DNA of 64,000 nucleotides from JACDAN01 sp963802375 (GTDB lineage Bacteria; Actinomycetota; Thermoleophilia; Gaiellales; Gaiellaceae). The stretch lies in assembly GCA_963802375.1 (NCBI GenBank), contig CAWDIJ010000009.1, positions 62,001 through 126,000 of the forward strand, given 5' to 3'. The notes below the pieces were generated by a model, which saw only the letters and a program-made list of their open reading frames with translations, searched no databases and was not told the DNA's origin. The translations under genes and the position numbers were made by a program. This document shows positions 57,001 to 62,918 of the stretch, piece by piece. Positions within the stretch are counted from its first letter, which is position 1, and each line of letters opens with the position of its first letter.

Positions 57001-57306
57001 GGCGGTGATCAGGCGTCGCTCTTCCGGCATCTCGCCGCCCGCCTCGATCAGCTGGTCGGCGACCTGGCCCGCGACGAAGCTCCGGAGCGTCTCCGCGACG
57101 TGATCTTCAGGCTCGGTGGGGGCCGGGGTCTTCCCGGCCGGCTGTGCCGGCGCCCCGCAGTGGCCGCAGAACTTCATCCCGGAGGAGTTCTCGCCTCCGC
57201 AGCTCGTGCACGTCCAGTTTGTCGCGGCTTGCGCCCCGCAGTGGCCGCAGAAGCGCATCCCCTCTGGGTTTTCGCCGCCGCACGATTCACACGTCCAGAT
57301 CGCCAT
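54055..57306 (-). CDS. Double zinc-ribbon + class III cyclase-like + AAA ATPase + TPR regulator
   Basis: The third paralogue, 1083 residues. It begins with two zinc ribbons (Cys6/9/20/23 and Cys33/36/47/50). The cyclase domain has Asp106, Lys146 and Asp150 (VEKFAGDALLALFG), but the catalytic segment reads GDSVILAQR with Ile225 in place of the transition-state Asn; Arg229 is kept. Cyclase activity is therefore doubtful and the domain may act as a sensor. The P-loop is GEPGVGKT (322-329), with VLAVEDVHWLDGS as Walker B, followed by about 500 residues of TPR. ATG 57306 is preferred over the upstream in-frame start because the ribbon begins there; a TACACT hexamer lies 13 nt upstream. It is convergent with the secreted protein pair. 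Confidence 0.87.
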   Translation of the reverse strand: MAIWTCESCGGENPEGMRFCGHCGAQAATNWTCTSCGGENSSGMKFCGHCGAPAQPAGKTPAPTEPEDHVAETLRSFVAGQVADQLIEAGGEMPEERRLITALFGDVSGFTQLADRLDPEELLEVIDPVITSLSSIVGRYEGYVEKFAGDALLALFGAPVTHEDDAARALMVALEMHAALDRLSGELPYEAELTLHVGVNSGHGIARIVGSEARMDYAVLGDSVILAQRLESAAPSGETYVSELTKKLTEDLFEFETVGELTLKGIAEAVPAWRLLGRRKVRGPRGGHRGGALVGRDRELTAVGDVLAALSDGRGGLVTVTGEPGVGKTRLSEAVEARAEELGVRWLQTRCLSYGAALAYWPYAELVRSLAGLRPEDAPEQSQRLLAETLEHSGTPTALPFFSRLLGLPGVTEQVAALEPEAFRRGLYGAFATTLVALAKERPLVLAVEDVHWLDGSSAELTRELVHLCEREPLALYLIARPEAEPTLIEIAGDLPRRAIDLEPLDEEGVGALVRSLLGGHVEDGFGALVRDRTAGNPLFVEELLRSLQETGSLTRRNGIWRTKPGWDAEAVPPTIEELLASRIDLLSRADAAILQTASVIGRRVQVSLLKEVTNAPGLEAALDRLVTAGFLDSLDGGGDRRLIFHHALVQDVAYSRLLRRRRRDLHRQVAEVAEAMYGAGDEIIDLLARHLYLGEAGAKAIHYLIRAGERARRLFANDEAILHFQHAAELAAGDESVADRLPAINLSLADLHEFVGAYEEAMKLYGTVRDATSDIRAWSGMVSTLQKQGRYEEALEVANDAFTHEELKGADLTVLWLEQGRCLAIAGRVNQAIDVLEAGLEAAPSRQSPVVGLLLLQLARALTVKGNFEDALAYGLEAREILEEHEDQRGLTTTLRIIGDAYRQLGRLDEAAEALEQGLGLAEQIGNVEEIGGCLINLGIVNMHRELLSEATTSLKRAIDEFERVGHGAGRALGYATLAETLVHAGELDEALVNAQKALELARAIKHPLATADAIQAIAAIRLGQGQFDEAAARAEEAAALFLDVDAAALASDALSIAAEAWEQAGERARADETSARARSLA

Positions 57307-57625
57307 GGCCGCGAGAACCAGTGTAGGGCGGCCCAACGATCAGGGCCAGCGTGGACGGGCTAGCGTCAGCCGCGAGCGTGCCCCCGACGTCGTCCTGGTC
57401 GTCGTCCGGGTCACGGTCGTCGGGGCACGGAAACGGCCAGCCGGGCTTCCGGGTCGTCTGGTTAGCATCGCATCGGTTTGCCGGAGACCGCTGAGCAGCC
57501 GTACGAACGGGCGAGATGGCGCCAAAGGCACTAGAGCCGCCGAGCATCCCGATGATCGCGCTGCTCTATCCGCGGGAGCACATCGGTGACCCCGGCGACT
57601 TGCCGGACCAGCTGGCGGTGCTCGG
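57307..57625. other. Intergenic region with a possible 25-codon remnant ORF
   Basis: About 320 bp without a full gene. The TACACT hexamer at 57324-57319 on the minus strand probably serves the cyclase-like gene. At 57552-57629 on the plus strand a 25-codon ORF (MIALLYPREHIGDPGDLPDQ then LAVLG) ends in ATGA, overlapping the next start. It resembles the N-terminus of a larger enzyme cut short, or a translated leader. Nothing else is evident. Confidence 0.35.
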
Positions 57626-58189
57626 ATGACCTACGACCCGACGGTCCTGCCCGCCGGGCTTCCGGTACCCGAGGACGACGGCACCGCCGACCATCTCGAG
57701 GGGAGGCTCGTCCCGCCGCTCTTCCTGGAGACCACGCAGGGGGAGCTGAACCTCGCCGCTGCCGCCGCGGAGCTGCTCGTCCTCTATGTCTATCCGCGTA
57801 CCGGCCGGCCCGGGGTCGAGCCGCCGTCGGGCTGGGACGAGACGCCGGGCGCGCGAGGCTGTACCCCGCAATCGTGTGGCTACCGGGACTGGGGCGAGGA
57901 GCTCCGCGCGATGGGCGCGACCGTGGTCGGCCTCTCAGCGCAGACGCTCGTGGAGCAGCACGAGGCGGCCGAGCGGCTCAGTCTCCCCCACGCCGTCGCC
58001 GCGGATCCCGAGCTGCGCCTGGCGGACGCGCTGCGCATGCCGACCTTCGAGTTCGAGGGGAAGTGCCTCTACAAGCGGCTCGCGCTCGTCGCCGAGGAAG
58101 GGCGCATCGTCAAGGTCTTCTACCCGGTCTTCCCGCCGGACGAGAACGCCGCCGAGGTGCTCGCCTGGCTGCGCGGGCGGCTGGATTGA
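57626..58189 (+). CDS. Peroxiredoxin-like thioredoxin-fold protein
   Basis: A 187-residue cytoplasmic protein of the AhpC/TSA superfamily, which reduces peroxides. ELLVLYVYPRTGRPGVEPP is the strand and loop before the active site, followed by GWDETPGARGCTPQSCGYRD. GCTPQSCGYRD matches the peroxidatic T-x-x-C context of Prx/BCP-like proteins, with a second Cys four residues before. VVGLSAQTLVEQHEAAERL and PTFEFEGKCLYKRLALV complete the fold, with an additional Cys that may act as the resolving one. It overlaps the following DUF1028 gene by 4 nt, so they are co-translated. Confidence 0.82.
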   Translation: MTYDPTVLPAGLPVPEDDGTADHLEGRLVPPLFLETTQGELNLAAAAAELLVLYVYPRTGRPGVEPPSGWDETPGARGCTPQSCGYRDWGEELRAMGATVVGLSAQTLVEQHEAAERLSLPHAVAADPELRLADALRMPTFEFEGKCLYKRLALVAEEGRIVKVFYPVFPPDENAAEVLAWLRGRLD

Positions 58190-59028
58190 CGTACTCGATC
58201 GTCGCGCTGGATCCGGAGAGCGGCGAGCTCGGCGTCGGCATCCAGTCGCGGGCGTTCCGCAGCGGTGCGGTCGTTCCGTCGGCGCTGCCCGGCGTGGGCG
58301 CGGTCGCCTCGCAGGCGTTCAGCGAGAAGAGCTACGGCCCGCTCGGGCTCGAGCTGATGCGCGCGGGAAAGACACCGGAGCAGGCGCTCGCCGGCCTCGT
58401 CGCCGCCGATCCGCTCGCCGCCAGCCGTCAGGTGTCCATGCTTGCGGCAGACGGGACGGCGGCCGTGCACACGGGTGACGCCTGTATCCCGGCCGCCGGT
58501 CATCGGATCGGCGAGGGCGTGACCGCGCAGGCCAACTGCGTCGAGGCCGCGCAGGTCTGGGAGTCGATGGTCGACGCGTTCGTGGGGGCGGAAGGCTCGC
58601 TCCAGCGCCGCCTGCTCGACGCTCTCGACGCGGCCGAGGCGTCAGGCGGCGACTGGCGAGGTCGGCAGGCTGCCGGCATCCTCGTCGTTCCCGCGAAGGG
58701 CCAGCCGTGGGACACCGTCTGCGACATCAGGGTCGACGACCACCAGGATCCCCTCGGCGAGCTGCGGCGCCTGCTCGACCTCCACGAGGGCTACACCGCC
58801 CTCGGCGAGATCGACGACAGCGCTGAGGTCGCCCGCCGAACGGGCCTGCCCGAGCTCGACGTCCACTTCGCGGAACTGTTCGACGCGGCACGGGTGGGAG
58901 AGCTCGAACGAGGCCGCAAGCTCGTGGCTGAGCTCCTGCGGCAAGACGAACGCTGGCGCGGGTACCTGCAGGCACTCGCCGACCTCGAGTACCTCCCCAA
59001 CGCCGCCGAGCTGCTGCCCGAGGAGTAG
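58186..59028 (+). CDS. DUF1028 family protein (Ntn-hydrolase-like)
   Basis: A 280-residue protein starting at TTG 58186, overlapping the peroxiredoxin stop. The first 190 residues show the DUF1028 pattern: TYSIVALDPESGELGVGIQS, FRSGAVVPSALPGVGAVASQ, SYGPLGLELMRAGKTPEQAL, VHTGDACIPAAGH and GVTAQANC. Members have an Ntn-hydrolase fold, with Ser/Thr near the start as candidate nucleophile, but no accepted reaction. A helical C-terminal domain (LGELRRLLDLHEGY, VAELLRQDERWRGYLQALAD) resembles the peptidoglycan-binding or TPR-like tail seen in some relatives. Confidence 0.85.
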   Translation: MTYSIVALDPESGELGVGIQSRAFRSGAVVPSALPGVGAVASQAFSEKSYGPLGLELMRAGKTPEQALAGLVAADPLAASRQVSMLAADGTAAVHTGDACIPAAGHRIGEGVTAQANCVEAAQVWESMVDAFVGAEGSLQRRLLDALDAAEASGGDWRGRQAAGILVVPAKGQPWDTVCDIRVDDHQDPLGELRRLLDLHEGYTALGEIDDSAEVARRTGLPELDVHFAELFDAARVGELERGRKLVAELLRQDERWRGYLQALADLEYLPNAAELLPEE

Positions 59029-59037
59029 GCTGGAGGC
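59026..59037 (+). promoter_or_regulatory. -10 element overlapping a stop codon, with embedded GGAGG
   Basis: TAGGCT (59026-59031) starts with the DUF1028 stop codon and is followed by GGAGGC and ATG 59038. The six-nt leaderless geometry coexists with a GGAGG ribosome site. Confidence 0.55.
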
Positions 59038-59607
59038 ATGGCGGTCGCAGCCCCGGAGCGCCTTTATTTCACGCCGAGCGACGAAGCGAACGAGCTGATC
59101 GCGCGGGATCCGCTCGCGCTCCTCATCGGCTTCGCGCTCGACCAGCAGGTGACGGTCCCCCAGGCGTTCACCGGCCCACAGAAGCTGAAGGAACGCCTCG
59201 GGTCGCTCGATGCCGCCGAGCTCGCGCACATGGACCCCGACCGGCTCGAGGGCGCCTTCCGCGAGAAGCCGGCGGTCCACCGCTTTCCCGGCGCGATGGC
59301 CACGCGCGTCCGCGATCTCGCCACCCACGTCGAGGAGGAGTACGGCGGCGACGCGTCCCGGCTCTGGCTGGAGGCCGGCGACTCGACCGAGCTCCGCCGC
59401 CGGATCGCCGCGCTGCCGGGCTTCGGTGAGATGAAGATCAAGGCACTTTCGGCCGTGCTCTACAAGCGCTTCGGCGTGGAGGCGGCTCGCGAGCTCACGC
59501 CGGATCACCCGACCCTCGGCGACGTGGACTCGCCCGAGGCGCTCGAGCACTACCAGGCGCTGAAACGGGAGCACAAGGCAAAGATGCGCGCGCAGCGCGG
59601 CGCTTGA
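59038..59607 (+). CDS. HhH-GPD family protein (putative DNA glycosylase)
   Basis: A 189-residue protein of the uncharacterised actinobacterial HhH-GPD group. DPLALLIGFALDQQVTVPQAF matches the conserved N-terminal helix of that group, and RRIAALPGFGEMKIKALSAVL is the helix-hairpin-helix plus following helix. Typical members are about 190-200 residues and lack the iron-sulphur cluster of EndoIII/MutY, as here. A base-excision activity is expected from the fold but has not been shown for the group as far as I know. It precedes a tandem Nudix gene with a 4-nt overlap, which suggests a nucleotide-damage theme. Confidence 0.82.
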   Translation: MAVAAPERLYFTPSDEANELIARDPLALLIGFALDQQVTVPQAFTGPQKLKERLGSLDAAELAHMDPDRLEGAFREKPAVHRFPGAMATRVRDLATHVEEEYGGDASRLWLEAGDSTELRRRIAALPGFGEMKIKALSAVLYKRFGVEAARELTPDHPTLGDVDSPEALEHYQALKREHKAKMRAQRGA

Positions 59608-60395
59608 GAGACCGCCCCGGCGTCATCGTCTACGTCACCCGCGCGGCCCCGTTCGAGTGGGAGCTGCTGCTGTTCGACGTCGTCGGCGAACCGGGCTACG
59701 AGTCGATCGTCCCGGGAGGCGGGATCGAGCCGGGCGAGACGCCGGAGGATGCCGGGGTGCGGGAGGTGCTCGAGGAAACTGGTCTCGAGGTGCGGATTCT
59801 TCGCGAGCTCGGTGTCGACGAGGGGACGCATTTCTTCCAGGCGATGCCCGTCGAGCCCGCGGAGGACGAGTGGTTTCTGGGTGACGACGAGGTGCGGTGC
59901 TACTGGGCGCCGCTCGACGGCGAGGTCGCCGTCTGGGGGAGGCGCGGCGAACTCCTCCCCGTGCTCAAACGGCAGCGCGTGGTGGCCTACATCACGCGTG
60001 ATTCTGCGCGGGGTCGCGAGCTGCTCGTCTTCGAGATCCCGGCGGAGCCGGGCTCGGGCGTCCAGGTGCCGGCCGGCCGCCTCGATCCCGGCGAGGAGCT
60101 CGAGCCGGCGCTCATCCGCGAGATCGAGGAGGAGTCGGGCCTCACCGGTTTACGGCTGTTGCGTGAGCTTCCGGGATTCGAGGAGCACTACCCCACGAGA
60201 TATGAGAACCACGGCTTCCACCTCGTCCCGACCGAGGAGCTCCCCGACGAATGGGATCACGTCGTCCAGGGCGACGGCGACGACGCCGGCTTCGTCTTCC
60301 GGTTCCGCTGGGAGGTGATCGAGCCGGGCATGCGCCTCTTCAATCGGCGTAATCCTGTGATCCATCGGCTGCTGGAAAACCCTGGTCTTGAATGA
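59604..60395 (+). CDS. Tandem Nudix hydrolase
   Basis: A 263-residue protein with two complete Nudix domains. The first box is GGIEPGETPEDAGVREVLEE followed by TGLEV (about 39-63). The second is AGRLDPGEELEPALIREIEE followed by ESGLTG (about 150-175). Both keep the GX5EX7REUXEEXGU residues that bind the metal and cleave nucleoside diphosphates linked to X. Most Nudix enzymes have one domain, so this is a fusion or internal duplication; the two halves are diverged, which argues for different substrates. The TTG start overlaps the HhH-GPD stop, so a joint role in removing damaged nucleotides or bases is plausible but unproven. Confidence 0.85.
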   Translation: MRDRPGVIVYVTRAAPFEWELLLFDVVGEPGYESIVPGGGIEPGETPEDAGVREVLEETGLEVRILRELGVDEGTHFFQAMPVEPAEDEWFLGDDEVRCYWAPLDGEVAVWGRRGELLPVLKRQRVVAYITRDSARGRELLVFEIPAEPGSGVQVPAGRLDPGEELEPALIREIEEESGLTGLRLLRELPGFEEHYPTRYENHGFHLVPTEELPDEWDHVVQGDGDDAGFVFRFRWEVIEPGMRLFNRRNPVIHRLLENPGLE

Positions 60396-60458
60396 TTTCG
60401 AACGATATTGGACAATCGCTCGGCCCAGGCAAGGTCATTCGACATAAGGAGAAGCCAC

Positions 60459-61160
60459 ATGCGAAGGCTGCTCGTCGTCCTTGCCGCTGCATCACTGATC
60501 GGAGTTTTCCTGGCTCCGACTGCGGCATCAGCACAGAAGGCCCACGTCTTCCCGCCGAACGCACACCCCTTCGGGGCGAGCTACGGCGAATGGCAGGCGA
60601 GGTGGTTCGAATGGTTCATCGAGATCCCAGCGCCTGTCAACCCGCTCTTCGACGAAACGGGAGCGCTCTGCGGCACCAACCAGAGCGGTCCGGTCTGGTT
60701 CCTGGCGCCCGTTGCGCATCCGGGGACTACGACGCGGGCGTGCACGGTCCCCACGGGCACCGGTCTGTTCGTACTAGGCCTCGGAAACGAGTGCTCGAAT
60801 GTCGAGCCGCCTCCGTTCTTCGGCGCGACCGAGGCCGAGCTGCGCACCTGCGCCGCTGCAGGACTCGAGGCGTTCTTCGGGGACGCCACACAATCGATCA
60901 CCGTTGACGGTGTCACCGTGTCCGGCCTCGACCGCTATCGGACGCAGACGCCGCTGTTCAGCTACACGCTCCCGCCGGACAACTTGTACGGCCTGCCGCC
61001 CGCAAATGCGCTGGCGGTCTCGGACGGCACGGCAGTCATTGTCAGGCCGCTACCGCCGGGCGACCACAGGATCGTGGTCCACATCGAAGCACCCGCCGCA
61101 GGGGGAACGATCGATGCTGTCTACAACCTCACCGTCGTGCCCCGCGGGCACTTCGACTGA
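60459..61160 (+). CDS. Secreted protein, unrecognised family
   Basis: A 233-residue exported protein. ATG 60459 has AAGGAGA eight nt upstream, and MRRLLVVLAAASLIGVFLA leads to a cleavage site after AASA. The mature part has a Trp/Phe-rich block (YGEWQARWFEWFIEIP), then NPLFDETGALCGTNQSGPVW followed by FLAP, two Cys-containing loops and a beta-rich C-terminus ending YNLTVVPRGHFD. I have seen the W-x-x-W/F plus G-P-V-W-F-L pattern in uncharacterised secreted proteins of soil bacteria but know no function. An AT-rich stretch at 60396-60450 probably holds its promoter. Confidence 0.65.
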   Translation: MRRLLVVLAAASLIGVFLAPTAASAQKAHVFPPNAHPFGASYGEWQARWFEWFIEIPAPVNPLFDETGALCGTNQSGPVWFLAPVAHPGTTTRACTVPTGTGLFVLGLGNECSNVEPPPFFGATEAELRTCAAAGLEAFFGDATQSITVDGVTVSGLDRYRTQTPLFSYTLPPDNLYGLPPANALAVSDGTAVIVRPLPPGDHRIVVHIEAPAAGGTIDAVYNLTVVPRGHFD

Positions 61161-61178
61161 GGTCTAACGAGAACGAGA

Positions 61179-61228
61179 GAGGGCGACTCCGCCATCACGG
61201 CCGATAAAGCCGGGTGAGGGTCGCCCTC
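61179..61228 (+). terminator. Nested hairpin downstream of the secreted-protein gene
   Basis: GAGGGCGAC (61179-61187) pairs exactly with GTCGCCCTC (61220-61228). The 32-nt interior contains a second small stem CGGC/GCCG (61198-61201 with 61209-61212) around CGATAAA. No U-tract follows. Either a terminator of the gene at 60459 or a structured leader for the protease gene at 61347. The rest of 61161-61346 shows nothing else. Confidence 0.4.
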
Positions 61229-61346
61229 CTCGCCATGATCGTCATCGCGCTCGAAGTCGTGGACACGAGCCGCCTCCGGCCTTACTGACCCCTTGAGTCC
61301 GTCCCGCGGACGTGCTTTCCTCTATTCAGAGAGGGGGCGACAGCGC

Positions 61347-62918
61347 TTGAACCGACATCGGCTGATCTCTGCGGTCGCCGCGATTGCGCTGCTCGTGGCC
61401 GCTCCGGCAGCGATCGGCTCGGGCGGTGACGGGATCGTGGGCGGCACGGCGGCGAGCCCGGGCGAGTACCCGGCCCAAGGCTGGTTGGTCGTCGACACTC
61501 CGCCTGACCCCGGATTCGACTCTGAATGTGGCGGCACCCTCATCGGAAGCCGCTGGTTCCTGACCGCCGCACACTGCGTCGTCGGTGTCACGGACTTCGC
61601 GGTCCTCCTCGGCGACAACGATGTCCAACTGCCGAACAGTGACTGGTACGGCGTGGCGTCAGTGGACGTGCACGCTGCCTACAACCCCATCACGAATCAG
61701 AACGACGTCGCAATGCTCCGGCTGAATCGGGCTGCCCCGTACCAGCCGCTGCGAGTGATCGAGCCGAGCGAGACGACGATCTGGGCACCTGGCACGGTTG
61801 CACGAATCGTCGGCTGGGGTGCAACCGTCGAAAGCGGCCCGCCCGCGGATCTCCTGCAGGAAGCCGACGTGCGAATCGTCGGCGATGCACCTTGCCAAAG
61901 CGCTTACGAGCTCAATGCTCCGCCGATGGATCCAGGCACGATGGTGTGCGCGGCCGAGCCTGGACGAGATACCTGTCAAGGCGACTCGGGTGGTCCGCTC
62001 ATGGTGCGCGATTCCCTCGGCGCGTGGGCTCTCGTCGGCATCACGTCGTGGGGGCAGGGCTGCGCCAGGCCGGAGTTCCCAGGCGTCTACACCCGCCTCG
62101 GCGCCCCGGGTCTCAACGATTGGGTCATGCAGCGCCACCCGCGTGCCGCCTTCAACGCTCTGCCGGTCATCCACTCAGGGCTACCAGCGACGTTTACGCA
62201 GCAGTCGTTCCATCCGGAGCCCGGCCACTTCACAGCGTTCAACTGGGATTTCGACGGGGACGGCCAGTACGACGACGGAAGCGGTTCGAGCGCAGTCTTC
62301 AGTTTTCCTGCCGGCGCGCAGACAGTCGGACTCGAAGCCAGCCGCCCCGGTGGTGATACGGCGAACATTCGCCGGAGAATCGCCGTGAACGGTCGTCCAA
62401 CAGCCGTCGCCGGAGGCCCGAACGGCTACTCGGCGCGCGAGGGTGGGAGCGTCCAGCTAACCGGAAGTGGCTCGGACCCAGAGGGCCAGGCGCTGGCCTA
62501 CTCCTGGGACCTGAACGGCGACGGGACATTCGAGGTGAGCGGTCAGATGACCTCGTTCGCCGCCCTGCACCTCGACGGGCCGTCCACCAGGGCCGCATCG
62601 CTTCGCGTCTGCGACAGCGCGGGCGGCTGCAGTACGTCGGCCGCGACCGTTCGGGTGACGAACGCGCCGCCGCGCGCGAATGCGGGACCGGACCGCCGGA
62701 CGAAGCGCCGGGCCAGGGTCCGATTCCGCATGCGCGCGACGGACCCGGGCCGCGACCGGCTGCGAGTCCTCTGGAACTTCGGTGACGGACGGCGTGCGTC
62801 CGGCGTGGTCGTGACCCACCGGTTCCGCCGCGCCCGCACTTACATCGTGAGGGCCACGGTGATCGATGACGACGGCGCCCGGACCGTCGACCGCGTCCGC
62901 GTCAGGGTTCGCCGCTAG
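61347..62918 (+). CDS. Secreted trypsin-like serine protease (S1) with PKD-type repeats
   Basis: A 523-residue exported protease. TTG 61347 lies after a GAGAGGGGG ribosome site; the signal peptide covers about 1-25, then a short propeptide and IVGGTAASPGEYPAQ (30-44), the mature chymotrypsin-fold N-terminus. The triad is His76 (LTAAHC), Asp120 (NDVAML) and Ser214 (GDSGGP). Asp208 in DTCQGDSGGP gives trypsin-like Arg/Lys specificity. After residue about 260 there are one or two PKD-like domains (FNWDFDGDGQYDDGSGSS, YSWDLNGDGTFEVSG) and a basic C-terminal PKD repeat (VLWNFGDGRRASGVVVTHRF). Its stop shares CTAG with the convergent dehydrogenase gene. Confidence 0.9.
   Translation: MNRHRLISAVAAIALLVAAPAAIGSGGDGIVGGTAASPGEYPAQGWLVVDTPPDPGFDSECGGTLIGSRWFLTAAHCVVGVTDFAVLLGDNDVQLPNSDWYGVASVDVHAAYNPITNQNDVAMLRLNRAAPYQPLRVIEPSETTIWAPGTVARIVGWGATVESGPPADLLQEADVRIVGDAPCQSAYELNAPPMDPGTMVCAAEPGRDTCQGDSGGPLMVRDSLGAWALVGITSWGQGCARPEFPGVYTRLGAPGLNDWVMQRHPRAAFNALPVIHSGLPATFTQQSFHPEPGHFTAFNWDFDGDGQYDDGSGSSAVFSFPAGAQTVGLEASRPGGDTANIRRRIAVNGRPTAVAGGPNGYSAREGGSVQLTGSGSDPEGQALAYSWDLNGDGTFEVSGQMTSFAALHLDGPSTRAASLRVCDSAGGCSTSAATVRVTNAPPRANAGPDRRTKRRARVRFRMRATDPGRDRLRVLWNFGDGRRASGVVVTHRFRRARTYIVRATVIDDDGARTVDRVRVRVRR

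Noticed and set aside
57116..57589. Plus-strand frame across the cyclase-like gene start
   Set aside because: It is antisense to the zinc ribbons for most of its length and shows no protein character in the intergenic part.
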